From positions 1 through 23,739 of IMG/VR virus record IMGVR_UViG_3300044630_008099: a stretch of 23,739 nucleotides of DNA; one strand, 5' to 3'. The notes under the pieces are model-generated. The model did no database searches and was not told where the DNA came from. It was given only the letters and a program-made list of their open reading frames with translations. The position numbers and the translations under genes were made by a program. Position 1 is the first letter of the stretch. Every line of letters starts with the position of its first letter. This document shows positions 13,190 through 20,493 of the stretch, in pieces. The stretch is from a virus.

Positions 13190-13632
13190 ACCCAAAAGTC
13201 ATATCTCATCGTGGCAATCTTTATGGACCAGATAAAGAAAACGAAAACACACCATCACAAATATTGCTTGCTATTCAAAAAGGCTTTGACGTAGAAATAG
13301 ATTTTTGGGCAGAAGATAATAGGCTTTTTTTAGGACATGACTACCCAAAGCACGAGATCTCCATTAATTTTTTAAGAGATAATCAGAAATATCTTTGGAT
13401 ACATTGTAAAAGCCTAGAGGCTATCGATCTTTTAAAGCGTTTATTGCCAACTAGTAATTTTTTCTGGCACCAAAATGATGACTTTACTTTGACTAGTCTT
13501 GGCTATATTTGGACATATCCAGGAAAAGAAACAACTCAGTATTCTGTTATAGTAGATCTAACAGAATCTCCTAATACTAATATGGAGATTTTCGGTATTT
13601 GCACAGATTATCCAGAAAGAGTTTTGTTATGA
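13186..13632 (+). CDS. Compact glycerophosphodiester phosphodiesterase-like protein
   Basis: The protein has 148 residues. ISHRGN (H8, R9), ENENTPSQI, FDVEIDFW (E37, D39), LFLGHD (H51) and the closing ICTDYPERVL match the GDPD family, which hydrolyses glycerophosphodiesters with metal bound by the two acidic residues. The family usually spans 230-250 residues, so this is a short form: after the HD motif it moves quickly to LWIHCKS, standing where the ExK motif normally is, with H in place of E. It may be a minimal phosphodiesterase acting on a wall teichoic-acid-like or other phosphodiester glycan, or may have lost activity. Confidence 0.72.
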   Translation: MNPKVISHRGNLYGPDKENENTPSQILLAIQKGFDVEIDFWAEDNRLFLGHDYPKHEISINFLRDNQKYLWIHCKSLEAIDLLKRLLPTSNFFWHQNDDFTLTSLGYIWTYPGKETTQYSVIVDLTESPNTNMEIFGICTDYPERVLL

Positions 13633-14216
13633 ATAGAACAGAAATTTTTAAGAAAGTAAAAAATGCAAAAGCTAATGGGCAAATTCTTTTCTTGGGAAAA
13701 GTTTTTAAAGTTGTTCCAAACTGGGAAACTTTTTATAATATTTTTAAGCAAAACCTTGAATTAGGAGCAATAGATTTTTCTTCTCCAGGCAGCTTAGCAA
13801 TGGATAATTCAGAAGATTATACAAAAGATCTAGATTTAATAATCAATAACCTTGAAGCTTTTCACCCAGGAACAAAAATTGCTGCCCTGTCAATTGTGCA
13901 CTTTTTAAGTGCAAACGACAACGCAGTCCCAGAAGCCGCCAGAGCCTTTGCAGAAGACTTTATGAGTAATAACCCAATTAAGCTACCACCAGATTTTGAT
14001 TTCAATCTTTTTCAGCCCACAATTCACTCTGATCCTGTTGACGGATTTTATGTACAGTGTAAGGGGCAGACAATATGGAGGGCATATTACAAAAATAAAA
14101 CCGAAGAGTATTTAACAAATCCTGGGGACTTGCTTTATATTCCTAAAGGAATTGAGCATAGCGTTGAGTCTATGAATGTTCGTGCAGCAATATCTGTATC
14201 CTTTTTTGACGAGTAG
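13629..14216 (+). CDS. JmjC/cupin-like 2-oxoglutarate oxygenase
   Basis: I use ATG 13629, which overlaps the upstream stop (ATGA); an in-frame ATG at 13599 lies inside the previous gene. The 195-residue product has FQPTIHSDPVDGFYVQCKGQ (128-147) with H133-x-D135, IWRAYY, then NPGDLLYIPKGIEHSVES (164-181) with distal H177. This is the metal-binding arrangement of JmjC-type cupin hydroxylases (consensus H.D..D.f..Q..G.K.W...PGDlLYIP...H). The N-terminal 120 residues look helical and are not recognised. Likely targets are arginine, histidine or asparagine side chains of a protein; which protein is unknown. It is the third oxygenase type in the window. Confidence 0.78.
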   Translation: MNRTEIFKKVKNAKANGQILFLGKVFKVVPNWETFYNIFKQNLELGAIDFSSPGSLAMDNSEDYTKDLDLIINNLEAFHPGTKIAALSIVHFLSANDNAVPEAARAFAEDFMSNNPIKLPPDFDFNLFQPTIHSDPVDGFYVQCKGQTIWRAYYKNKTEEYLTNPGDLLYIPKGIEHSVESMNVRAAISVSFFDE

Positions 14217-14221
14217 CCATC

Positions 14222-14911
14222 ATGGATTTAGTTTATATTTGCGGACCTGGACACAATGAAGAGCTTCGATACTCTATTAGGTCTGCCGTTAAAAATTTAA
14301 AGTTTAATAATCTTTGGGTAGTTGGTGGAAAGCCAGATTGGTATGTAGGGAATCATTTAGAAGTTATTCAGAATAAGTCTAAGTATACAAATGCTCGGAA
14401 TAACCTCAGAGCTATTTGTAACTCCCAAGAAATATCAGAATCATTTATTTTAATGAATGATGATTTTTATATTATAAATAGAGTTAGCGATGTACCATAC
14501 ATGCATGGCGGCTTGCTTGCTGATAAAATAAAAAAATACGAAGATTTAACTGGTAACACCAGATATGTGTTAATGCTAAAAAGAACCCTATTAAGCTTAT
14601 CTCGCAGAATAATAAAAAAAGATGTTTTAGACTATGAGCTACATGTCCCAATGGTTATGGAAAAAGAAAAGCTTTTAGCTATAATAGAAAGTCCCGATTT
14701 GTGGAGGTCTAGATATGGAAATACCTTTAACGTTGGAGGCATAGAGATGGATGATGTAAAGGTATATTCCTTTGGGGCACTTGCTAAAAAATCTTACGAC
14801 ATAAATAATTTAAAATATGACTATTTATCTAGCAATAGTGATTCTTTTGAAATGATAAAGGATAAAATCCTAAGCGTTAGTTTTCCAGATAAAGTGGTTT
14901 ATGAAGCTTAA
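14222..14911 (+). CDS. Stealth-like sugar-phosphate transferase
   Basis: The protein has 229 residues. It opens MDLVYICGPGHNEELRYSIRSA; NLWVVGGKPDW (30-40) follows, then NNLRAICNSQ and ESFILMNDDFYII (73-85). ELHVPMVMEKEKLL (139-152) with H141 comes next. These correspond to the conserved regions of Stealth proteins (N.ELRYSLRS, F.y.NDDff, .H.P...), hexose-1-phosphate transferases that build phosphodiester-linked capsular polymers. The protein is shorter than full Stealth proteins, which have four conserved regions. It is the last gene of the HAD-cupin operon, five bases after the oxygenase. Its TAA stop shares TTAA with the stop of the convergent gene. Confidence 0.72.
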   Translation: MDLVYICGPGHNEELRYSIRSAVKNLKFNNLWVVGGKPDWYVGNHLEVIQNKSKYTNARNNLRAICNSQEISESFILMNDDFYIINRVSDVPYMHGGLLADKIKKYEDLTGNTRYVLMLKRTLLSLSRRIIKKDVLDYELHVPMVMEKEKLLAIIESPDLWRSRYGNTFNVGGIEMDDVKVYSFGALAKKSYDINNLKYDYLSSNSDSFEMIKDKILSVSFPDKVVYEA

Positions 14912-15957
14912 CGGTTTACTCTAGAAGCTCTTGCAACAGCTACCTGTCTTGCAGATCGATTCGCAGGCCTACGAACATTTTTAATAAACTCAGAAAATTT
15001 ATCTAGCTCTACAGCCTGTCGATCTTGTATCCATTCTGCTCTAGCCCTTGCTTTTTCACTATAGGAATTATAGTTATTTTCGATAAGCTTAATCCCCGCT
15101 GCAGCTTCAGCTATGCTAAGTGGATTAATTAATACCGCAGCATCCCCAATACCCTCTCTTACATGGGGAGTATCTACATGTACAGTTGGAATTCCATACC
15201 CTGCAGCCTCAATAGCTGACATTCCATAAGTTTCGTACATGGACGGCACCAAGAGAACCCTTGTTTGTTCTAAATATTTGTATACATCTTTTGGATCCAC
15301 CCTTGGATGTAACTCCACGTTTGGAAGCTTAGCAGCTTTTTCTTCCAAATCTGGTATGCCGTGAGTTGGCTCAGCAGGAGACCTAACAATAATAAACCTT
15401 TTATCTGGGTGCATTTCTGCTAAAGAAAGCACTACTTGAACCCCCTTGTTCCTTAAGGATGAAAGGCAGGTATAGGCATCTCCGTTAGTGCTAGTATTAG
15501 GTGGCAAATCACTAATCGGTGGGTGTAAAACAATTGCCCCAGGCTCTCCCCACTGCCTTGCAGAAGTTTCTGTATTATATACAGCGTAGTCTGCATAGCA
15601 GACTCCAGCTCGGATTCCCTTTCCGTATCTAGGCGGAGTATGAACGTTTACTATCGAGACCGCATTGGCCTCTTGTGCAGCTAAAACAGCTGGCAAGGAC
15701 AATTCATTTTGAGCAATAACCACCCTGGCATTAAAATCTTTAAGCTGCTTTGCAATGGGGCTAGGGTCTGCTTTTATGTCAAGAACATCTGGAGTATTTA
15801 TTTGAGTAACACGTATTCCGTCAATATAATACTCAGCCTGAGTGTTTGTTAGAACAACTCTCTCGCCTTTAACAGCCATCATTGATCTGTGAAGAGATAC
15901 TTCTCCTCCCATGTTCCAAAGAGGAGGATAGCCGTGAGATAAAGCCACAACAGTCAT
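14908..15957 (-). CDS. GT-B glycosyltransferase (GT4-like)
   Basis: The protein has 349 residues. The C-terminal donor-binding motif VPSMYETYGMSAIEAAGYG (237-255) with E242 and E250 is the EX7E signature of GT4-type retaining transferases. The N-terminal domain opens TVVALSHGYPPLWNMGGEVS with the GGxE acceptor loop. The Arg-rich tail (RRPANRSARQVAVARASRVNR-like, 329-349) is unusual. It overlaps the preceding minus gene by four bases. The region is much less AT-rich than its neighbours (hand count 15301-15360: 27 of 60 G+C), so it seems better adapted to the phage core than the cassette to its left. Confidence 0.88.
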   Translation of the reverse strand: MTVVALSHGYPPLWNMGGEVSLHRSMMAVKGERVVLTNTQAEYYIDGIRVTQINTPDVLDIKADPSPIAKQLKDFNARVVIAQNELSLPAVLAAQEANAVSIVNVHTPPRYGKGIRAGVCYADYAVYNTETSARQWGEPGAIVLHPPISDLPPNTSTNGDAYTCLSSLRNKGVQVVLSLAEMHPDKRFIIVRSPAEPTHGIPDLEEKAAKLPNVELHPRVDPKDVYKYLEQTRVLLVPSMYETYGMSAIEAAGYGIPTVHVDTPHVREGIGDAAVLINPLSIAEAAAGIKLIENNYNSYSEKARARAEWIQDRQAVELDKFSEFIKNVRRPANRSARQVAVARASRVNR

Positions 15958-16628
15958 CGATCAGCTAACAGTCTTTTAGCTTCTTGTAGCCCAGGACCAT
16001 CTCGCCACTCTTCAAATGCAATTCTATCTAGGTCACGTTTTATTTTATCGTTAGCTTCTTGATATGTCTGATCGTCTGGGGCTGCCTTATTCCAACGGTG
16101 TAAGTGACTAAGCTTTACATCTGGGTGGTAAATAAACTTTGTAAGCTTGCCAAGCTCTCTCCAGGCATTGTCTAGAAAAAGGTGTCGACTCGTTGGCATT
16201 CCTAGCCAGCCAAGTCTTTTATACATTTCTACTGGAACTACAACATGTGTAGGAAGATCTTGACCATGTAAATGCTCTAAGCCATCACTACCATAGGCAA
16301 CACCAAGCTCAGGTAAAGATTTTACCATAATCTCATCCCAACCTTTTGTTTCTGGAACAACGTCGTCTCCAAGTATCGCAACATGAGTAAAGTCTTCTTT
16401 AGAGGCTATCTCTGCTAACTCATTCAAAGAAGCTGTAAAAAATATTCTTGGGCCAACAATATATCTAACTTTTTCTAAAGCTGGATAAATGTGATCATCA
16501 TCTTCGTCTATTCTTGCAAGAATTTCATAATCTAATTTGCAGGTTTCTTTTGCTGCTTTAGCAAGTCTTTCAAGATTATGAGGTCTGCCACGTGTAGGGA
16601 CTGTAATTGCTAATTTAAAATTGCTCAT
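15954..16628 (-). CDS. GT-A glycosyltransferase (GT2-like)
   Basis: The protein has 224 residues. KLAITVPTRGRPHNLERL (5-22) is the standard GT-A opening with the PTRGRP loop. EILARIDEDDDH (35-46) carries acidic residues for nucleotide-sugar binding, and VAILGDDVVPETKGWDE (83-99) holds the DD metal site. Family-2 type enzymes of this length are frequent in actinophages, where some decorate virion proteins or host surface glycans. The start overlaps the membrane-protein gene stop (four bases), and its own stop overlaps the GT-B start, so the three genes form one minus-strand operon. Confidence 0.85.
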   Translation of the reverse strand: MSNFKLAITVPTRGRPHNLERLAKAAKETCKLDYEILARIDEDDDHIYPALEKVRYIVGPRIFFTASLNELAEIASKEDFTHVAILGDDVVPETKGWDEIMVKSLPELGVAYGSDGLEHLHGQDLPTHVVVPVEMYKRLGWLGMPTSRHLFLDNAWRELGKLTKFIYHPDVKLSHLHRWNKAAPDDQTYQEANDKIKRDLDRIAFEEWRDGPGLQEAKRLLADR

Positions 16629-17215
16629 AGCTTAATAGCCTTAGCAAACACAACTCTAGATGCCATCTTAGAGGCAGCAATAATTGCGATAGGGGCAGCA
16701 ATGCTTAGAACGCTTCCAGCCCACATCCGTGGCTCAAGATAGTTCCACTCCCAAAAATCAAAGGTATGAAAAGCATTAGCAAGAACGGCAATACCACCAA
16801 ACACAACCATTCCAAGAATTGCTCCAAAAGTTTTTTCGGGCTGACCAGATTCATTCATTCTAGAAGCAAGAACAAGGTAAGCAACCAGGAACAGTAGATA
16901 CATAAGCTCGATAAAGAAGAAGAATAGTCCTGCCATCCAAGCTTGGGATAGTCCAACAAATTGTGCTACAGCTGTAATTCCATTAAAGGAAACAATTGCA
17001 GAAGAAATAAAGGCAAAACCAATACCAATAAGCCAAGACCAAAGTATAAGTTTTTGATCAACCTGAATTCTTGGAGCACGTTTTGATTCTTGAAGTTCGT
17101 ATCTTTGACGTTTAGTGTCTTCTACACGTCTAACCGTGGCCTCTACTCCACCTGCATAATTTGCTCTTTCAGCAAGCATTTTTTGTCTATCTCTAAATGA
17201 CCTTGGAATATTCAT
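16625..17215 (-). CDS. Four-helix integral membrane protein
   Basis: The protein has 196 residues. The first 50 are charged and soluble (ERANYAGGVEATVRRVEDTK), followed by four hydrophobic segments at about 57-77 (ILWSWLIGIGFAFISSAIVS), 90-117 (AWMAGLFFFFIELMYLLFL and on), 131-148 and 166-186. The layout resembles small actinobacterial four-helix proteins such as DUF2637, but I cannot confirm the match. As the promoter-proximal gene of the glycosyltransferase operon it might anchor or flip a lipid-linked sugar; that is inference only. Confidence 0.78.
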   Translation of the reverse strand: MNIPRSFRDRQKMLAERANYAGGVEATVRRVEDTKRQRYELQESKRAPRIQVDQKLILWSWLIGIGFAFISSAIVSFNGITAVAQFVGLSQAWMAGLFFFFIELMYLLFLVAYLVLASRMNESGQPEKTFGAILGMVVFGGIAVLANAFHTFDFWEWNYLEPRMWAGSVLSIAAPIAIIAASKMASRVVFAKAIKL

Positions 17216-17224
17216 AATGCATCC

Positions 17225-17253
17225 ATTATACCACTAAAAAGAGTTTTGTTCAA
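17225..17253 (-). promoter_or_regulatory. Promoter of the minus glycosyltransferase operon
   Basis: Read on the minus strand: TTGAAC (17253-17248), 17 bases, TATAAT (17230-17225), preceded by TGG. The start codon ATG 17215 lies nine bases after the -10, so the 5' leader would be about three bases, close to leaderless. Confidence 0.75.
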
Positions 17254-17257
17254 CTTA

Positions 17258-17266
17258 TGCTATAAT
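17258..17266 (+). promoter_or_regulatory. Extended -10 promoter of the Hsp20 gene
   Basis: TGCTATAAT with no clear -35, diverging from the minus promoter about 30 bases away. The predicted 5' leader of about 50 bases contains the palindrome CCCAATTGGG (17278-17287) before AAGGAG (17310-17315). No CIRCE or HAIR heat-shock operator is visible. Confidence 0.65.
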
Positions 17267-17324
17267 ATATTTACCTGCCCAATTGGGGGGTATTTAACTC
17301 GCTTAACACAAGGAGATGATATAT

Positions 17325-17714
17325 ATGGTTATTACAACACCATTTGGAGGACTTGGTCTAGATATTGACAAGTTCTTTAGCACAACACCAGCAACAAACA
17401 CCTACCCACCATACAACGTTGTTAGGATTAACGACGACAAGATCGTAATGGAGTTTGCGGTAGCTGGATTCAAAAAGGATGAGATCAGCATTACTGCTGA
17501 AAAAAATGTCCTATCAATAAAAGCAGAAAAGCCAGACGCTGACGATAAGAAATACCTACATAAAGGTATTGCTGCTCGTAGGTTTACTCGCTCATTCTCG
17601 CTACCAGAATACTATGAAGTAGATTCCGCTGGATTTGAAGACGGTATTCTATACATTAATTTGGTAAGAAACATTCCAGAAGAGAAAAAGCCAAAGTCGA
17701 TTAAAATCAGTTAA
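17325..17714 (+). CDS. Hsp20 small heat-shock protein (IbpA-like)
   Basis: I choose ATG 17325, nine bases after AGGAG; the ATG at 17316 abuts the ribosome site. The 129-residue protein has PPYNVVRINDDKIVMEFAVA, GFKKDEISITAEKNVLSIKA and GIAARRFTRSFSLPEYYEV, then AGFEDGILYINLVRNIPEEK and the C-terminal IKIS (the I-x-I/V motif). This block order and wording follow IbpA (YPPYNVE..., GIAERNFERKFQL, VNGLLYIDL.RVIPE). Small Hsps hold unfolding proteins; phages of the T4-like group often carry one, probably aiding virion protein assembly or infection stress. Confidence 0.93.
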   Translation: MVITTPFGGLGLDIDKFFSTTPATNTYPPYNVVRINDDKIVMEFAVAGFKKDEISITAEKNVLSIKAEKPDADDKKYLHKGIAARRFTRSFSLPEYYEVDSAGFEDGILYINLVRNIPEEKKPKSIKIS

Positions 17715-17726
17715 AAACGATGATAT

Positions 17727-17853
17727 CCTATAGGTAGCTTAAGGTTTCCGAAAGGCCGCTACCTTAGGAGACAACCTGGGCATGTTGATAAAAGGCCTAT
17801 CTTAATAAATAAAAGGCTTTCTCTTGCTTAAGATTTTTTTAATCTTGCGTAAG
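17727..17853. other. Structured non-coding stretch between convergent genes; candidate ncRNA/terminator
   Basis: The 168-base gap 17715-17882 holds several folds. AGGTAGC (17732-17738) pairs with GCTACCT (17758-17764) around an inner CC-GAAA-GG hairpin, with GG/CC stacking. CAAC (17772-17775) pairs with GTTG (17784-17787). A long hairpin runs 17823-17835 with 17841-17853, one mismatch and wobbles, and a TTTTT loop. GC content in the first part is higher than in the surrounding AT-rich spacer. No promoter is certain. It may be the Hsp20 3' end with a terminator-like stem, or a small RNA. Confidence 0.45.
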
Positions 17854-17882
17854 CGATACCATTTAGCCAATTTTTTAAACAT

Positions 17883-18842
17883 TTAAAATACCAACCTTGA
17901 GCTAAACTCTTTTTCTGTTTTAATTCTTTCTAAAAATTTTGTCATCCAATATTCGTGCTCTAGCTGGCCAAGATGCCCATCACGTCTGCAAAGATCATCA
18001 ACTTCAAATTTTCCTGTCGGCCTTGCCTTATTTATAAATTTTACAGATTCTTCTATAGTTAAATGAACATAGTTTTTTGAATTTTGAAAAGTATTATGGT
18101 TAATGCTTTCTGGATAGTCCCAACATCCCCAGAGCATCTTTACCCCTTTTGATTCACAAAATTTTTGAAACATCTTCCAGCCAAAATAAAAATTAATAAA
18201 GTCTTTTTTATGAGCTTCTGGAGTTACAATTCGAGGTGTCAAAAAATTGTCTTGACCAACTTTTGTGTAATTTTGCCAATAACTTTGCGTCTTTAATGGC
18301 CTACTCTGCACATGGTACCACATTCTTTCTTTGGGGCTCCAGTCCCAAAATCTTGCAATATTTGGTAGCATAACAAAAAAGAATTCTGGAAAGCCATACT
18401 TTTCCCCATAAATCATAAAATTAACAATAATCTTTTGCCAACCATGTCCAGCTTTTGCTAAAGAAAAAAATCCAGATGTATCAGTATGCTGGGCAATCTG
18501 ATTATATAGCTTTTTTGTCCAAATTGTTTCTAGGGGAGATCCGACACCTTCCGAATTAGAACAACCGCTAAATAGGATATGGATTCCTGTGTGAGTTTTT
18601 GTAAAGTCTTCGCTTCTAAAACCATCATGGTTAAAATTATAAACTATTCTTCCATCATCAACCGTGTCTGGCCCCTCTGTTGGCAAAATAGTCAAAGTTT
18701 TTTTATAGCTTCCGCTTTCATGTACGAAGGATTCGCTCCAGGGGTTTACAAACTCATTTAAAAAAAGATCTGGAGCACAGTTAAATATTGAGTTAGACCT
18801 ACTGTCTTTTAAATTAATAATAAAATCTAAAGGCTTATTCAC
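17883..18842 (-). CDS. SGNH/GDSL-type hydrolase, leaderless GTG start
   Basis: I start at GTG 18842, six bases after a TGCTATACT extended -10 lying inside the longer frame; the upstream ATG 18866 would precede that promoter. The 319-residue protein has ILFSGCSNSEGVGS (block I; serine at about residue 95), SLAKAGHGW (block II glycine), MLPNIARFW (block III asparagine) and CRRDGHLGQLEHEYW (block V, D288 and H290). SGNH enzymes act as esterases, often removing acetyl groups from carbohydrates. It is very AT-rich like the glycan cassette, and could deacetylate a host or virion glycan. No signal peptide is visible. Confidence 0.78.
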   Translation of the reverse strand: MNKPLDFIINLKDSRSNSIFNCAPDLFLNEFVNPWSESFVHESGSYKKTLTILPTEGPDTVDDGRIVYNFNHDGFRSEDFTKTHTGIHILFSGCSNSEGVGSPLETIWTKKLYNQIAQHTDTSGFFSLAKAGHGWQKIIVNFMIYGEKYGFPEFFFVMLPNIARFWDWSPKERMWYHVQSRPLKTQSYWQNYTKVGQDNFLTPRIVTPEAHKKDFINFYFGWKMFQKFCESKGVKMLWGCWDYPESINHNTFQNSKNYVHLTIEESVKFINKARPTGKFEVDDLCRRDGHLGQLEHEYWMTKFLERIKTEKEFSSRLVF

Positions 18843-18848
18843 TATAAA

Positions 18849-18857
18849 AGTATAGCA
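18849..18857 (-). promoter_or_regulatory. Extended -10 (TGCTATACT) for the SGNH gene
   Basis: On the minus strand TGC (18857-18855) precedes TATACT (18854-18849), which ends six bases before GTG 18842. There is no Shine-Dalgarno sequence between, so a leaderless message is predicted. Confidence 0.65.
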
Positions 18858-18865
18858 CAAAGACA

Positions 18866-18874
18866 TGGTATAAT
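18866..18874 (+). promoter_or_regulatory. Extended -10 (TGGTATAAT) for the 383-residue protein gene
   Basis: TATAAT (18869-18874) preceded by TGG ends six bases before ATG 18881. No ribosome-binding site lies between, so the message is predicted leaderless. It stands back to back with the minus promoter at 18849-18857. Confidence 0.75.
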
Positions 18875-18880
18875 GATTTT

Positions 18881-20032
18881 ATGCCATACCACGTTGGAGA
18901 AAAGGGATCGTACGGTTGCTCAGGCTACCCTGCCCTTAAAGATGATGGAACCGTAATGGGTTGCCACACTACAGCTGAAGAAGCTGCTAATCAAATTTAT
19001 GCGATTAACGAGTCTGAAGGAAATATCGAGGCTGGTGTTGGTATTAAAAATCCAGAAGACTGGCCTATGGACAAAGTAGAGACTGACAGAAACGGTATGG
19101 GCTCCAGGATTGGTCAGCCAGAACCAGCTTCCAAGAAACCCTCTGCACTAAAAGATCCTAAGAAAAAACCAAAAACTAGAGTTGGTGGTGCTGGCGGAGA
19201 CTCTTCTGGAGCAATCTCTACAACTAATTCTGGCACATCTATGGGAACAAAGGCAGACGAAAAAGTTGCCCCGTGTTGGGATGGCTATACTCAAAGGGGC
19301 ATGAAGCCAGGAGACAATGGACGAATGGTTCCAAACTGTATTCCAGTATCAAAAGCAGATGCTACATTAGTCGAAGGTGATTTTGTAGTGGCAATGACGA
19401 CTGAAGGTGCAATCGTTGGTCAGGTTGAACACATTATGCTTGAGGGTGGAACATATGGTCAGCCTGGAAATCCATATTCGGTAGAATCAACTCCTGAAAA
19501 CCCAGCGGTAGCTGTTAGAATCCTTGAAGAAGACGACGGCGTTTACTACTACACACCTTACTCAATTGGTGCACTAAGATCTGATGTTACAAGAATTGAC
19601 ATGCCAAACATTAGTATGGAAGATTATGAGGATGATGATTATGATGAATACATGGACAAAGCTGAAGGCTACAGCCCTCCTGCTGGGGCTAGGAGTGCTG
19701 CTCGTCGTGCTATCAAGTTCAAAGAAGACGGAAAGGCCACAGGGGCTGGAACTGCAGTTGGATGGACTAGAGCTAGACAATTGGCTAATGGAGAGACACT
19801 CTCGCTAAGCACAGTAAAGCGTATGTACTCTTACTTCTCTCGTCACGAAGTAGATAAGAAGGGTAAGGACTGGGGAAACCAAGCCAACCCTTCTAACGGA
19901 TATATCATGTGGCTAGCGTGGGGTGGAGATGCGGGATACTCTTGGTCAAGACGTATTGCTCAGCGTGAAGCAGACAAAGCACTATTTTCTGATTTTGGAA
20001 AAGACTATACAACAGCAAAAAGATTAATCTAG
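18881..20032 (+). CDS. Multidomain phage protein with actinophage N-terminal module
   Basis: The protein has 383 residues. Part 1 (1-45) is MPYHVGEKGSYGCSGYPALK...GCHTTAEEAANQIYAI, a short cysteine-bearing module seen at the N-termini of actinophage head-maturation proteins. Part 2 (46-160) is a low-complexity linker with PCWDGYTQRGMKPG. Part 3 (162-240) is beta-rich, LVEGDFVVAMTTEGAIVGQV to YYYTPYSIGALRSDVTRI. An acidic stretch (247-257) leads to part 4 (265-365), a helical domain SPPAGARSAARRAIKFKEDG...TRARQLANGETLSLSTVKRM...MWLAWGGDAGYSWSRR. Part 4 recurs in phage proteins but has no function known to me. Its arginines suggest nucleic-acid contact. No protease motif is evident. Confidence 0.75.
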   Translation: MPYHVGEKGSYGCSGYPALKDDGTVMGCHTTAEEAANQIYAINESEGNIEAGVGIKNPEDWPMDKVETDRNGMGSRIGQPEPASKKPSALKDPKKKPKTRVGGAGGDSSGAISTTNSGTSMGTKADEKVAPCWDGYTQRGMKPGDNGRMVPNCIPVSKADATLVEGDFVVAMTTEGAIVGQVEHIMLEGGTYGQPGNPYSVESTPENPAVAVRILEEDDGVYYYTPYSIGALRSDVTRIDMPNISMEDYEDDDYDEYMDKAEGYSPPAGARSAARRAIKFKEDGKATGAGTAVGWTRARQLANGETLSLSTVKRMYSYFSRHEVDKKGKDWGNQANPSNGYIMWLAWGGDAGYSWSRRIAQREADKALFSDFGKDYTTAKRLI

Positions 20033-20048
20033 AAATAGATTTTATTTT
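20026..20048 (+). terminator. Intrinsic terminator-like hairpin
   Basis: AATCTA (20026-20031) and TAGATT (20036-20041) form a stem with a GAAA tetraloop, followed by TTATTTT. It overlaps the stop codon (TAG 20030-20032) and ends inside the convergent nuclease gene. The stem is short and AT-rich, so efficiency may be low. Confidence 0.5.
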
Positions 20049-20458
20049 GTATTCATATTAATCAGATATCTTACACTATCAATAAAACCAGCTCTTACAG
20101 CAGTTTTTAACATCTTATGAGAAGATGATCCATACTTAGGCAAATCTGAAAAGTAAACTATATACTGAGTTTCTGGATACCTAGATTTTATTAGTGCAGC
20201 GTTAGCAATAGCTTTCTTAACGTTATCAGTTCTTTTAGCCCCTGGCCTTTTGCCTTCACCTTGCAGCCCACCTTTTGCTTCAACATAAACTTGGGTACCA
20301 CGAAAGTCATAAGCAAAATCAACCTCACAGCCAACATCTTTAACAACAACATTCTTCTCAATGTTCTGTTGTCCAAACCTGCCAAGGTCTTCAAGAACCT
20401 GTGATTCAAAAAGATCTCCAGAATGTTTGGACTCTGCTTGGAAATTAGTGATAGTCAT
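20042..20458 (-). CDS. PD-(D/E)XK nuclease-fold protein
   Basis: The protein has 138 residues. The catalytic core is GCEVDFAYDFRGTQVYVEAKGG: D47 and E60-A-K62 form the D...ExK signature, preceded by E18 in the first helix (LFESQVLEDL), as in restriction-type and Holliday-junction-type nucleases. Basic residues follow (GKRPGAKRTDNVKKA), suiting DNA contact. It may cut foreign or host DNA or act in recombination; a DNA-cutting activity is likely but the target is unknown. It is predicted to be expressed as a leaderless message from a consensus promoter. It stops ten bases past the convergent gene. Confidence 0.8.
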   Translation of the reverse strand: MTITNFQAESKHSGDLFESQVLEDLGRFGQQNIEKNVVVKDVGCEVDFAYDFRGTQVYVEAKGGLQGEGKRPGAKRTDNVKKAIANAALIKSRYPETQYIVYFSDLPKYGSSSHKMLKTAVRAGFIDSVRYLINMNTK

Positions 20459-20464
20459 AATAAA

Positions 20465-20493
20465 ATGATACCAGAATTTCAGGGGTATGTCAA
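20465..20493 (-). promoter_or_regulatory. Consensus promoter of the nuclease gene (leaderless)
   Basis: On the minus strand TTGACA (20493-20488), 17 bases, TATCAT (20470-20465), then six bases to ATG 20458. No Shine-Dalgarno sequence is present, so the start codon coincides with the predicted transcription start. Confidence 0.85.

Noticed and set aside
17316-17324. ATG 17316 as the Hsp20 start
   Set aside because: It directly abuts AAGGAG; ATG 17325 has proper spacing and gives the expected N-terminus.
19584-19808. Overlapping frames on both strands inside the 383-residue gene
   Set aside because: They have repetitive composition (runs of M/I or S), no ribosome site and lie wholly inside a well-supported gene.
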